Virus record (IMG/VR): IMGVR_UViG_3300028569_000021
Span: 1-64,000 of that record
Length of the DNA: 64,000 nt
From: a virus
Reading direction: 5' to 3' (one strand)
Of this stretch, positions 27,242 through 35,136 are shown in pieces. Under the pieces are notes generated by a model. That model did no database searches. It was not told where the DNA came from and worked only from the letters and a program-made list of their open reading frames with translations. Made by a program: the position numbers and the translations under genes. Within the stretch, counting starts at the first letter, position 1, and every line of letters begins with the position of its first letter.

Positions 27242-27987
27242 TAAGCCTTGACAAATACGATGGAGTAAATTGCATCAGAACGTATCCCATGCAGGAATAT
27301 GTAACATCTACATTAAGATTTACTGATAAGGCAAATAATGGAGCAGAAAGATTACTGTACAGTAATTATTGGAGAGAGCAAATTGATATGTATGGGCAGA
27401 AGGTATTATACTATAGAAATAATTATAACGTATTGTCAGCAGATAATTTATATGGTGAGCAGCCACTTGCAGGATTTCAAGACCCAAGAACGTTAATAAT
27501 GGGTATACAGTTATCAGAAAATTCTCTTGTATTAAGTAAGTTTGGCTTTCAGAGTGATGATGCGGTAACCGCTTTTATACATATAAGTACTTTTTATGCC
27601 GTTTTTCCAATTAATACAGAGCCAAAAGCAGGTGACGTTTTTAAATTAGTTGAGTACGGCTCCGATAGACCCGGAGAGAGGGATGGAAAAATGTTTGAAA
27701 TTACAGAGAGATGTGATGAAGATAACTCTCAAATTAATCCCCTTATGGGACATTACGTATGGATGTTAAAGGCTAAGCGCTTTGACTACTCCTATGAAGT
27801 AAATATTGTGCCAGAGAAGGGGCTAACTCAAGTACATGATGATACTTTTTATGGTGATGTAACAGATTTAGGAACTTCAGTCATAGAAAGAGTATCAAGC
27901 TACCCTGTTGATGTAGATCACCTATCTAAAGAAACGGTTTACGACATGAGTAATAATAATACCTTGACTTATGGTGGATATTATTGA
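27238..27987 (+). CDS. gp14: Neck protein, gp14-like
   Basis: 249 aa (T4 gp14 256 aa). It follows the T4 gp14 pattern: a helix with QIDMYGQKVLYYRNNYN, then DNLYGEQPLAGFQDPRTLIMGI, FSKFGFQ-type segment (LSKFGFQSDDAVTAFIH), EPKAGDVFKLV and MFEITERCDEDN. In T4 gp13 and gp14 form the neck that closes the head after packaging and binds the tail. No gp13 was identified here. It is on the plus strand behind a 120-aa gene and overlaps the following minus-strand gene by 7 bases at the 3' end. Confidence 0.75.
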   Translation: MISLDKYDGVNCIRTYPMQEYVTSTLRFTDKANNGAERLLYSNYWREQIDMYGQKVLYYRNNYNVLSADNLYGEQPLAGFQDPRTLIMGIQLSENSLVLSKFGFQSDDAVTAFIHISTFYAVFPINTEPKAGDVFKLVEYGSDRPGERDGKMFEITERCDEDNSQINPLMGHYVWMLKAKRFDYSYEVNIVPEKGLTQVHDDTFYGDVTDLGTSVIERVSSYPVDVDHLSKETVYDMSNNNTLTYGGYY

Positions 27988-28286
27988 GGGAGTTCAGTAT
28001 GATCTGGTGCACTCGAATAATGAACATATGTATTACCAATAAGGTTATGTTTTTCATCGTAGTTTAAATCAAGCATCATACTTTCAAAGCGATCTGCTAC
28101 ATACTTCTCAAATGCTAGTGGTTTAACCCAATCTTTTACTCTAAGGTCAATACCAAGAGTTTCTGCTTTTTGCTCCATAATATAAACCCCTTCTACAAGA
28201 CTAAGCCATCTACAAAAAGTGTCTTTAGACATATCGATAGTGCCGTTTTTCTTTGTATCAAAGGTAACATAAGTATTTTTATCCAT
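27981..28286 (-). CDS. Small protein of unknown function
   Basis: 101 aa. Not recognised. It has a helical middle (DTFCRWLSLVEGVYIMEQKAETLGI) and an acidic C-terminus. Its ATG is preceded by a very good host-type promoter, TTGATT-N17-TATAAT-N6-ATG, so it is probably expressed early as a single gene. It converges on the gp14-like gene with a 7-base overlap. Confidence 0.6.
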   Translation of the reverse strand: MDKNTYVTFDTKKNGTIDMSKDTFCRWLSLVEGVYIMEQKAETLGIDLRVKDWVKPLAFEKYVADRFESMMLDLNYDEKHNLIGNTYVHYSSAPDHTELPQ

Positions 28287-28292
28287 ACCGCA

Positions 28293-28321
28293 ATTATACT
28301 ACCCTTTTAAAAATAAATCAA
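28293..28321 (-). promoter_or_regulatory. Host-type promoter before the 101-aa gene
   Basis: TTGATT (28316-28321), 17-bp spacer, TATAAT (28293-28298), 6 nt to ATG. The -10 box is a perfect consensus. The -35 box overlaps the 3' end of the upstream gene. Confidence 0.7.
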
Positions 28322-28707
28322 ATGAAATATTTCTTAAAATAAGAAAACATTGTAGCAAACAAAACAGTAGATATATCTTGAATTGTAGATTTAGATTTAG
28401 ATGTTTCGTCTAAACTTTCCAGAATTTTTAATTGAGACTTAATAGTCTCAAAAGCTTGGTTAGAAATAAAGAGTCTTTGCCCTTCCTCTATCATATTATT
28501 TTTTAAAAGCTGTTCTAAGTTTAATATTAGATCTTTTAATGGAGTGCTATTACTTCTAGTACTATATGAATTATATAAGGCAACAAAGTTATAACCTTTT
28601 TTTGCAAAAATATTTAAAATTTCTCTTTCTATTTCCTCTATACTGATTACTGCTTTATATTCTTGAACCGGCACAACTGTGCTATATCTAGTTTCCTCTA
28701 TATTCAT
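28318..28707 (-). CDS. Small helical protein of unknown function
   Basis: 129 aa. Predicted all-helical: VISIEEIEREILNIFAKKGYNFVALYNSYS, LNLEQLLKNNMIEEGQRLF, and a C-terminal amphipathic or membrane-active helix VLFATMFSYFKKYFI. No family recognised. It overlaps the upstream membrane-protein gene by 4 bases, so the three genes 29515-28318 are one unit. Role unknown. Confidence 0.55.
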   Translation of the reverse strand: MNIEETRYSTVVPVQEYKAVISIEEIEREILNIFAKKGYNFVALYNSYSTRSNSTPLKDLILNLEQLLKNNMIEEGQRLFISNQAFETIKSQLKILESLDETSKSKSTIQDISTVLFATMFSYFKKYFI

Positions 28708-29111
28708 AATCTTGCAATAACTGTATCAGCAGGTGTTGTGGCCAGTGCAGTTTTAGTAGTCAAGAAAACTGTTACATCCTTTATACATCCTGGACATTTA
28801 TACTTATTTTCTCCATTAATATTAATAGGAATTGTAGTTTCAATATTTCTATCGCAAGGACATGTTACGATGGTCATCTGTCTAGATTGCTCTTGAAATA
28901 ATTTTAGCTCTACATCTAATTTTATTTTATTGTTTTTTCTCTTTATGTACTCCCCGTAAAAATAAAAAATAATAAATTGTAATAAAGTAAAAAGTAAAAA
29001 AGAAGGTAAAAATCCAAAACCAAAGGAATTTAATATAATTCCAAAAATTGTAGATACTAATAGAGTAATAATTAAACTCTTTCCAATAATTAAAAGCAAT
29101 GCATTTTTCAT
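28704..29111 (-). CDS. Membrane protein with Cys-rich domain
   Basis: 135 aa. Two adjacent hydrophobic segments occupy residues 3-26 and 30-51. After a basic helix there is a small Cys domain, TCPCDRNIE ... YKCPGC, with two CxC/CxxC pairs that could bind zinc. It would sit in the inner membrane with the Cys domain in the cytosol. It shares one base with the upstream gene and overlaps the downstream gene by 4. No known family is recognised. Confidence 0.6.
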   Translation of the reverse strand: MKNALLLIIGKSLIITLLVSTIFGIILNSFGFGFLPSFLLFTLLQFIIFYFYGEYIKRKNNKIKLDVELKLFQEQSRQMTIVTCPCDRNIETTIPININGENKYKCPGCIKDVTVFLTTKTALATTPADTVIARL

Positions 29112-29515
29112 TAACTAATATTAGTTTTCTTTTCTGTTTTTTCAACTAATATATTTAACTCTTCAGTGCAACTGTAAATAATGTCTTGAATTTGTTTCAT
29201 TTTTCTATTTAAAATCTTTACAGCTTTAACTTTTTTCTCGCTTTCACTTATAATAGGTGATCTCTCTATTGACTTTACTAAACTGAACCTTAATTCTGCA
29301 GTTTTAGTAAAAATATTACCCAAGTAATCTAATAGCATATCTAAAGGAAAAGGTATTCTCTTTGGTGCTATATAATTTTGATTATTTCTATATCTGTTTA
29401 AAATATCATCTACAGTAATTACGTCAGCAGGAGCTTCCCTTTTGGCTATACCGGACACCCATTTGTTATAAATGTTCTGAGTATCTTCATTTAGTATTTT
29501 TAACTTTTTAATCAT
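29111..29515 (-). CDS. Helical protein of unknown function
   Basis: 134 aa. Helix-rich with a basic C-terminus: MIKKLKILNEDTQNIYNKWVSGIAKREAPADVITVDDILNRYR, then IPFPLDMLLDYLGNIFTKTAELRF. The segment NIYNKWVSGIAKREAPADV is reminiscent of small T4-like structural or assembly proteins but I cannot name it. It is first in a three-gene unit and has a late-like octamer 6 nt before ATG. Confidence 0.55.
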   Translation of the reverse strand: MIKKLKILNEDTQNIYNKWVSGIAKREAPADVITVDDILNRYRNNQNYIAPKRIPFPLDMLLDYLGNIFTKTAELRFSLVKSIERSPIISESEKKVKAVKILNRKMKQIQDIIYSCTEELNILVEKTEKKTNIS

Positions 29516-29521
29516 TTTAAT

Positions 29522-29529
29522 TATTTATT
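29522..29529 (-). promoter_or_regulatory. Late-like octamer AATAAATA before the 134-aa gene
   Basis: AATAAATA ends 6 nt before the ATG at 29515; a second overlapping TATAAATA begins 4 bp further upstream. Confidence 0.55.
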
Positions 29530-29542
29530 TATACCCTGCTAG

Positions 29543-29550
29543 AATAAGTA
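29543..29550 (+). promoter_or_regulatory. Late-like octamer AATAAGTA before the 139-aa gene
   Basis: AATAAGTA ends 6 nt before the ATG at 29557. The same variant octamer occurs before the Pro-Thr gene at 4683. Confidence 0.5.
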
Positions 29551-29556
29551 ATTTAT

Positions 29557-29976
29557 ATGTCATTATTCAAGAATGTTTTTAATACTCTCTTAGAACAAGA
29601 GGAGGAAGAAGTAGTACCACCTCAGGATGCAATGGAGGGTGAAGTTAATCCTTTGGAAGGTGAACTTGAAGATGGAACAGATCCTTCACAGTTTGGCGCT
29701 AACGTAGATCCGGGTCAAGATATAGAATCAATGAAGCAACAGAGTATAGAGACTCAAAAAGGTGAACTTGAAGAATGGATAGTAAAAATGGAAGAATTTA
29801 AAAAATTTATTAACGATCCTAAGTCTGACTCTATTCAGGTAAAACTTCAAAACGCGTCTTGTGATTCTTTATTTGAAAAAATTGCAAGCTCTGAACATAA
29901 GAGACTTTCCAGGGTTGCAATGGAGCTAAGTGGTATTATTGAAGCTTTTAGAGGTTATCAGAACGCAGGCGAATAA
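29557..29976 (+). CDS. Acidic late protein with capsid-targeting-like leader
   Basis: 139 aa, acidic. The N-terminus MSLFKNVFNTLLEQEEEE matches the leader pattern with an L-L-E site at residues 11-13. Residues 17-60 are Glu/Pro/Gly-rich and disordered. The rest is helical (QKGELEEWIVKMEEFKKFINDPKSD, then a helix bundle to the end). It is a single plus-strand gene with a late box, and it abuts the primase gene tail-to-tail. Probable internal head protein; no family recognised. Confidence 0.6.
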   Translation: MSLFKNVFNTLLEQEEEEVVPPQDAMEGEVNPLEGELEDGTDPSQFGANVDPGQDIESMKQQSIETQKGELEEWIVKMEEFKKFINDPKSDSIQVKLQNASCDSLFEKIASSEHKRLSRVAMELSGIIEAFRGYQNAGE

Positions 29977-30999
29977 TTACCCACTTGCAAGTAATTTACC
30001 TTTTAACCCGCTATAACTATTTTCTAAAATAATAGAAGCGTTAATACTATCTACATTATTATCACAACAGTAGTCATTTAAGTCTTTATATTTGCTCATT
30101 GTCTCTGGCCATATAAAAACTCTCTCACCTCTATCTAGTAATTTTTTTGTTTTTTGCCTACTAGTATTATCTAAGTGCTGATTATCTAAAACCCATATTT
30201 TTTCATGTAGGGGGAAATTAAGAAATTGTCTTTCCTGAGTACTAGTAAAACTTTTATCACCTTCATTAATACCAGCAATCCCTACTCCGTTTTTAATAAA
30301 CATTGCATCTATAGGCCCCTCAGTAATAAAAATATAGCTATAATCTTCATCAACGTTATTTGCTCCATATAGAGCTCTCTCACAACTTACTTTAGAAAGA
30401 TACTTTGCCCTATCATCACTAATTAATATCTTTCTACTTTGATACCATATGATTTTATTATTAAAATCTATAAATGGTATTATTAGTCTATTGCAATGCA
30501 CTCTATCATTAAGAGAGGTGTATAGAGCGTTAGATCTATTAATTGCCGTTTCAAGTCTTCTTTCCTTTATGAGATTTAAACATGCTTGAACAACATTGTT
30601 ACTTTTGTAATACTCTAATTGTCCCGGGTCAAACAGATTAATACTATCAGAAGGTAATACTGATGTATTTTCCTTGCTGTCAGTACGCTTTTTAATTACT
30701 GTTTTGTGAATTAATTCAGGATAGCTATCCTCATCAAGCTCTTTTTTAATCTCTATATAAGTCAGACCTGAAACTCTTTGTATCCAAACATAAGGATTGC
30801 TAAACCATCCACAATTATGACAACAAACAGATTTTTTAGCTACTATATAATAACATCTTCGTTTTTTAAGCCAAGAAGACCCTTCGCGACATATAGGACA
30901 AGAACCCTGATACACTTTTTGCGCCCTATTATATGTAGGTTTACCACAATAACGGTAAAATTTTGAAGCAACGTAATCTTCTGTTAGTTGTAATAACAC
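29977..30999 (-). CDS. gp61: DNA primase, gp61-like
   Basis: 340 aa (T4 gp61 342 aa), GTG start. The N-terminal zinc domain has C18, C34PIC37 and C60HNC63. The TOPRIM core shows IFITEGPIDAMFI followed by GIAGINEG and WVLDNQ. It makes RNA primers for lagging-strand synthesis together with the gp41 helicase. A host-type promoter (TTGATT-N16-TATTAT-N7) lies between it and the preceding small gene. The GTG start is supported by that spacing and by alignment of the zinc domain. Confidence 0.92.
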   Translation of the reverse strand: MLLQLTEDYVASKFYRYCGKPTYNRAQKVYQGSCPICREGSSWLKKRRCYYIVAKKSVCCHNCGWFSNPYVWIQRVSGLTYIEIKKELDEDSYPELIHKTVIKKRTDSKENTSVLPSDSINLFDPGQLEYYKSNNVVQACLNLIKERRLETAINRSNALYTSLNDRVHCNRLIIPFIDFNNKIIWYQSRKILISDDRAKYLSKVSCERALYGANNVDEDYSYIFITEGPIDAMFIKNGVGIAGINEGDKSFTSTQERQFLNFPLHEKIWVLDNQHLDNTSRQKTKKLLDRGERVFIWPETMSKYKDLNDYCCDNNVDSINASIILENSYSGLKGKLLASG

Positions 31000-31006
31000 A
31001 TAATAT

Positions 31007-31034
31007 ATAATAAAATGTGTTATTTAAAAATCAA
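31007..31034 (-). promoter_or_regulatory. Host-type promoter before gp61
   Basis: TTGATT (31029-31034), 16-bp spacer, TATTAT (31007-31012), 7 nt to the GTG. The -35 box overlaps the TGA stop of the 59-aa gene. Confidence 0.6.
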
Positions 31035-31210
31035 CTTTGTTTTAATTCTTCTACTTTAACTATACCTTTACGGATAAAAATTCCAGAAACTGGATCAATC
31101 CAATGTGCCTCTGTAATTATTCTATGACGATCTCTAATAGTTACAATTTTTGGCTCTATATATTGCCCGCTAATAGGGCTAATTATTCTCTTTGGAGTTA
31201 CAGTTTCCAT
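31031..31210 (-). CDS. 59-aa conserved-looking small protein
   Basis: A 59-aa frame starting METVTPKRIISPISGQYIEP and ending GIVKVEELKQS. It fills the gap between the 104-aa gene (32-base overlap) and the gp61 promoter exactly. The composition is that of a compact beta-rich protein (alternating I/V with R/T; HWIDPVSGIFIRKGIVKV). No stop-free alternative frame of similar length exists there. No family is recognised. Support is by packing and amino-acid composition. Confidence 0.5.
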   Translation of the reverse strand: METVTPKRIISPISGQYIEPKIVTIRDRHRIITEAHWIDPVSGIFIRKGIVKVEELKQS

Positions 31211-31493
31211 TTATATTATTTATACTTTTATACTCGTTTTCTACTACACAAAAGACTTTTTTAGGCAACCTCTCAATAAAATCTATTATACCTCCTTGTA
31301 TCCCTGTTTTAAAAGATTCAGCTGGTACCTGTCTTACAATTTTATCAGGCAGGGAAAAAAAATAATGTATACTGTCTTTACTTTCAAGAAAAATAAAGTA
31401 TTCACCTGAATATGTACCTTTTAAAACGCAATAAATATTACCTGCTTCTAGGAAACTATGTTTTTTAGATAAAGTTTTTAAAAATTTTAACAT
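31179..31493 (-). CDS. Small protein of unknown function
   Basis: 104 aa. Beta-rich middle (NIYCVLKGTYSGEYFIFLESKDSIHYFFSLPDKIVRQVP) and a polar Asn-rich C-terminus. It overlaps the epimerase gene by 29 bases upstream and the 59-aa gene by 32 bases downstream, so it belongs to the same operon. No family recognised. Confidence 0.55.
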   Translation of the reverse strand: MLKFLKTLSKKHSFLEAGNIYCVLKGTYSGEYFIFLESKDSIHYFFSLPDKIVRQVPAESFKTGIQGGIIDFIERLPKKVFCVVENEYKSINNINGNCNSKENN

Positions 31494-32328
31494 CTCTCTC
31501 TATTGACTCGTACGAATTTGGCAAAGATAAATTAAGACTTTCTATTTTTTTTGTACTAAGCGTGCAGTTGCTTCTTTTTGCCTTAGTATTAAGCATAGAT
31601 GTTTCAATAAAATTCCAATTTTTGTTCTCTATACAGTTTTGCTTCATTATATCAACAACTTCTTTTGATGTTATAGGAGATTTATTAACTACATTATATA
31701 TACCACCGGGTATATCTCTTAAAATAAATAAAAATCTAAACAAAAAATTATTTAAATCTGTCACACTTGTAACACTGTTCTTTTCACTAATAAGATTATC
31801 ATAATTTAATATTTTTGTAAGATAATTTTTAGAAACGTTTTTAAATGTAAAAGGTATTCTTATCCTCAATATATATACACAGTAATTATCTAAAAGAATT
31901 TCACTTGCGTGTTTACATTTACTGTAAAAACTGCTATCATTAGAATATAATCCAAAGTTTGGCTCGTCTTCCTCTGTGTAATCTTTATCTTGTCCATTAT
32001 ATATACAGCCGCTACCAACTTGAAGTACGGGCAATTTAAAGTCATTAGATACTTTAACTATATTAGTAGTATCTATTACGTTTCTCTTCCAGCACTCCTG
32101 TTTATTAATCTCACACCCATCAACATTCGGTGTGCCTGTATAGCCTGAAGTATTAATAACACAATGAAATCTCTTTGAATTATTATCTAAAAATTCAGCT
32201 AGTTTTTCTGTATTAGTATAATCAAGCATAGATTTCGAATAAATTTCATATTCAAGATCCACTTCATTAAAAAAACTAGATAAATTACTACCAATAAAAC
32301 CCTTACCTAATACTAATACCGTTTTCAT
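31465..32328 (-). CDS. NAD(P)-dependent sugar epimerase/dehydratase (RmlD-like SDR)
   Basis: 287 aa. The Rossmann motif GKGFIGS is at residues 8-14, the NxSGYTG loop follows, and a YxxxK pair is in YSKCKHASE (about 136-144). Length and motifs fit extended SDRs of the RmlD/WcaG type that act on nucleotide sugars or dTDP-hexoses. It sits among replication genes and overlaps both neighbours, so it is an auxiliary metabolic gene carried in an early or middle operon. Its products may feed the glycosyltransferases elsewhere in the window (inference). Confidence 0.8.
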   Translation of the reverse strand: MKTVLVLGKGFIGSNLSSFFNEVDLEYEIYSKSMLDYTNTEKLAEFLDNNSKRFHCVINTSGYTGTPNVDGCEINKQECWKRNVIDTTNIVKVSNDFKLPVLQVGSGCIYNGQDKDYTEEDEPNFGLYSNDSSFYSKCKHASEILLDNYCVYILRIRIPFTFKNVSKNYLTKILNYDNLISEKNSVTSVTDLNNFLFRFLFILRDIPGGIYNVVNKSPITSKEVVDIMKQNCIENKNWNFIETSMLNTKAKRSNCTLSTKKIESLNLSLPNSYESIERDVKIFKNFI

Positions 32329-32654
32329 TCAAAAGAATTATTATTAAAAATAAATTTGTTAATAGCTGTTGAGATAGCATCAGCTTCTAGCTGAGATGAA
32401 GCTTGAATAATATTAACAGGTTGTCCTTTAACATCATATCCAATAAGCATAAAGGGACCTAGGTATTCAGAAATATAACCTGATAATCTATTAACTAAAT
32501 CCTCCCTACTCTTAATAAAAGTTGCCTGTTTAAAAACATACTCTCTCATGGCACTCTCAAGTAATTCTTCTATTTGTGCGCGTTCTGGAGAATTTAGTTT
32601 TTTATCCATTTTACTTTTCTGCTGTTTCCTGGGCTTGTTCGGTTCCTCGTTCAT
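32325..32654 (-). CDS. Small protein of unknown function
   Basis: 109 aa. Basic, disordered N-terminus (KPRKQQKSKMDKK), then a helix (RAQIEELLESAMREYVFKQATFIKSREDLVNRL) and a short alpha/beta end (FMLIGYDVKGQPVNIIQAS). It overlaps the next upstream gene by 44 bases, and the downstream epimerase by 4. It lies in the gp45-linked operon. I do not recognise it. A replication-accessory role is only suggested by context. Confidence 0.5.
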   Translation of the reverse strand: MNEEPNKPRKQQKSKMDKKLNSPERAQIEELLESAMREYVFKQATFIKSREDLVNRLSGYISEYLGPFMLIGYDVKGQPVNIIQASSQLEADAISTAINKFIFNNNSFE

Positions 32655-33012
32655 TAATATCTTCCTTTCTTCTTACAGGTGACATGTAATATGGTGATGT
32701 CTTTGCATCATTGTTTACTCCATGTCTAATTAGATAGCTAATAACAACCTCAATGCTTTCTGTTTTTAAGATAAAATTTTTAGGAAATCTAACGCCACCG
32801 TCATTGACTTCAAACATTACATCACCGTTAAAATTCTTATTACTAAAACAAGTTACAAACGTGGAAGACTTACCTGGGTCAACTAATATAGTCCATCTTC
32901 TTGGATCTTGAATACTATAGCCGTTAAAAAGTTTTAAGACAATAAATCCGTTATCTCTTAATCTTTTACAAAAATAGGCCGGTGTTTTGATGGAATTTTT
33001 TGGTTTTTTCAT
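32611..33012 (-). CDS. Small protein of unknown function next to the sliding clamp
   Basis: 133 aa. The core PAYFCKRLRDNGFIVLKLFNGYSIQDPRRWTILVDPGKSSTFVTCFSNKNF reads as a compact alpha/beta domain. The C-terminal 30 residues are polar. It starts inside the end of the gp45 gene (4-base overlap). Its place beside the clamp in T4-like phages is suggestive of a DNA replication or late-transcription accessory role, but there is no recognised domain. It could be an unrecognised gp33-type coactivator, which I did not identify elsewhere. Confidence 0.5.
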   Translation of the reverse strand: MKKPKNSIKTPAYFCKRLRDNGFIVLKLFNGYSIQDPRRWTILVDPGKSSTFVTCFSNKNFNGDVMFEVNDGGVRFPKNFILKTESIEVVISYLIRHGVNNDAKTSPYYMSPVRRKEDINERGTEQAQETAEK

Positions 33013-33740
33013 TTTGTAAGTGCAGAGACGATGTATTTAGACTTAACTGTATTATTTTCAAATACAAAAAGTATAACCCCTAATTTAGAAGATATTTTGC
33101 AGCTCAATGTATTAAATTTACTTGAACTCAGGGTACGAAAAATTTCAAAATTTAAACAAAGATCTTTAATTTCTTTGCCTTGAAAATTATCAGAAACGTT
33201 AATTTCAAAACAATCAATATTAAATTTTGTTTTATCAGTTAAATTACCTTTCAATAAATTACCGGTAGAAGTAATGTAAATTTTATTAGAATCTGATGAG
33301 AAAGTACTACCTTTTATAAGGTCATTAAGAGCCCTGTCTGTAACAGTAAAAGTACAATCAAATTCTAGGTCCTCTAGCTTTTGAACGTTAATTTTTGGTT
33401 GTGTAATGATACCGTCTTCGAAAAGATGATACTTAAATTGAATGTTATTGTCAGAGTAATTAATATTATTATTCTTAATATTAAACACTATATCTTCTTC
33501 GTCAATACAATCAAAAGCTCTAATAAGCTTTTTTATATCTCCTACATTCAAGGTAAGTGTATCTACACAATCTTCTGTCTTAATATTTAACTGAGTTGCT
33601 AAGATAATTGAACTATCAGGTGAGCATGTTACGCAACTGATAAAATTGCTACCTGCTTTAATTACCGCACTGTCAGAAATTTTACCAATTTGTTCAAGAA
33701 AGTTTCTCTTGAATTGTTGATTGTTAATAAAGATTCGCAT
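33009..33740 (-). CDS. gp45: DNA polymerase sliding clamp, gp45-like
   Basis: 243 aa (T4 gp45 228 aa). It shows the two-domain clamp pattern: an N-terminal helix (NNQQFKRNFLEQIGKISDSAVIKAG), SCVTCSPDSSIILATQLNI, and the domain-2 start FTVTDRALNDLIKGSTFSSDSNKIYI, ending FVFENNTVKSKYIVSALTK. The trimeric clamp tethers gp43 to DNA and, in T4, activates late transcription through gp55 and gp33. That role fits the late boxes seen across this window. It follows a coiled-coil gene and gp32 in one operon. Confidence 0.82.
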   Translation of the reverse strand: MRIFINNQQFKRNFLEQIGKISDSAVIKAGSNFISCVTCSPDSSIILATQLNIKTEDCVDTLTLNVGDIKKLIRAFDCIDEEDIVFNIKNNNINYSDNNIQFKYHLFEDGIITQPKINVQKLEDLEFDCTFTVTDRALNDLIKGSTFSSDSNKIYITSTGNLLKGNLTDKTKFNIDCFEINVSDNFQGKEIKDLCLNFEIFRTLSSSKFNTLSCKISSKLGVILFVFENNTVKSKYIVSALTK

Positions 33741-33747
33741 GTATTAA

Positions 33748-34209
33748 TTAGTTTTTTTTTGTACTTAATTCTTTGTAAAGTAGGTCAATTTTTTCTTGTA
33801 AATTTTTAATATTTTTGTTTATATTTTTAAGTTCACATTGAAGATCTTCTGGTGTAATTTTTTTATAAAAATCAAACTCTAGTTGATTAGGATCGTAATT
33901 AACCGTTGCTTGAGATTGTTCAGACAGATTTGTAGATATATTAGTTACTGCATGCAATTGCGGTTGAGACAAGCCCTGTAGCACTGGCTGTTGAGTTACA
34001 ACAGGTGCTACAGGGGTAAAAGCAGTATTAAATTCATTAACCATTCTGTTGACATCAAGCCTTAGACCTGATACATTGCCACCACTACCTACAATATTTT
34101 TATCTATATCCTTCATCTCTGCAGTAGTCATACCTAACAACCTCAGAGCCATAATTCTAGGATCTGCAGGAAGGGTTTCTACTTCAAGAGGGTCAATGCT
34201 TTGATTCAT
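33748..34209 (-). CDS. Coiled-coil protein between gp32 and gp45, unknown function
   Basis: 153 aa. The N-terminal third contains EVETLPADPRIMALRLLGMTTAEMKDIDKN, the middle is Val/Gln/Pro-rich and flexible, and the C-terminus (115-153) is a strong coiled coil (ELKNINKNIKNLQEKIDLLYKELSTKKN). It is 8 nt from gp32 and 7 nt from gp45, so it is co-expressed with both. In T4 nothing corresponds directly at this position. An adaptor role in replication or late transcription is possible, not shown. Confidence 0.5.
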   Translation of the reverse strand: MNQSIDPLEVETLPADPRIMALRLLGMTTAEMKDIDKNIVGSGGNVSGLRLDVNRMVNEFNTAFTPVAPVVTQQPVLQGLSQPQLHAVTNISTNLSEQSQATVNYDPNQLEFDFYKKITPEDLQCELKNINKNIKNLQEKIDLLYKELSTKKN

Positions 34210-34217
34210 ATTATTTC

Positions 34218-35102
34218 TTAAAGATCATCAAAACCGTTAAGCAGTTCATTAATTTTATTTTCATCAATAAAGCTATCCACACTGCTCGAATCATCCTTAA
34301 CTTCATTCTTAATTACTGGCTTAGGTGTATCTACTACAGCAGAAACTTGAGATCTTACTTCCGGAGTACTACTTGACTTAAGGGAAGAGCTATTAGTACA
34401 ATAAAAATGCTCATCGAGAAGAGCTTGAATTTCATCAAAACTCTTAACAGCAAGTACTGCAGTGAGGTCATTAGTACTATCATATATGGTATTAATCTTA
34501 TCGTCAGTAAGTCCTTCAATAGCTTTAGGAAGTGAAAATTTACTACTTACGTAAGTTGGATATTCGCCTTGTTTTTCTGCCTTAATAATAAAGTTACACC
34601 CATTAGGAGACATATCAAAAATTCTTGGACCGAAATCTTCTGAGCCTTCCCCTTCCATTGCATCAACAATAATTTTATGAAGCTGCTTACCGTAACGAAT
34701 AATCATAATCTTATTTTCGTTTTCTGAATTACTAGGATCTTTTACGATATAAGCATTGACAAGCCACTTCTCACTACGCATTACCGAAGATGCACGACTC
34801 TTGAGGTCTTCGGTCTCACTATCATTACGCATAATGCGATATTTTGCCTCTAACACAGGGTCTCTTTCACCGAAAGTAGAAGGACTAACGTAGCTAATAT
34901 ACTGACCAGTAGAAAATGAAGTCCAACCTACCGAATAGTAGTGAAAGAAGGACTTATCTGGGGTTTTAATATTAGGTAGGAGCCTAACTGTGTAGTTATT
35001 ACCTGGGGTAAGCTTAAGAATATCCTTATAGGATGAGTTCTGAGTATTTTTTTGAAGTGCGCTTTTAATGCTTTCAAACATCGATGGTGTGAATTTATTC
35101 AT
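34218..35102 (-). CDS. gp32: Single-stranded DNA-binding protein, gp32-like, without zinc cysteines
   Basis: 294 aa (T4 gp32 301 aa). OB-fold region includes NYTVRLLPNIKTPDKSFFHYYSVGW and GERDPVLEAKYRIM. The T4 zinc ligands are one His and three Cys; here the region YVSPSTFGERDPVLEAK has no Cys at the matching places, and only the His of FFHYY remains. The C-terminus is acidic (DDSSSVDSFIDENKINELLNGFDDL), the protein-protein interaction tail of gp32. It binds ssDNA cooperatively and recruits gp59, UvsY and gp43. It has its own promoter and leads the operon to gp45. Confidence 0.85.
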   Translation of the reverse strand: MNKFTPSMFESIKSALQKNTQNSSYKDILKLTPGNNYTVRLLPNIKTPDKSFFHYYSVGWTSFSTGQYISYVSPSTFGERDPVLEAKYRIMRNDSETEDLKSRASSVMRSEKWLVNAYIVKDPSNSENENKIMIIRYGKQLHKIIVDAMEGEGSEDFGPRIFDMSPNGCNFIIKAEKQGEYPTYVSSKFSLPKAIEGLTDDKINTIYDSTNDLTAVLAVKSFDEIQALLDEHFYCTNSSSLKSSSTPEVRSQVSAVVDTPKPVIKNEVKDDSSSVDSFIDENKINELLNGFDDL

Positions 35103-35108
35103 ATAATT

Positions 35109-35136
35109 AATGTATAGTATTTTTGTTAATAATCAA
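35109..35136 (-). promoter_or_regulatory. Host-type promoter before gp32
   Basis: TTGATT (35131-35136), 16-bp spacer, TACATT (35109-35114), 6 nt to ATG. Confidence 0.6.
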
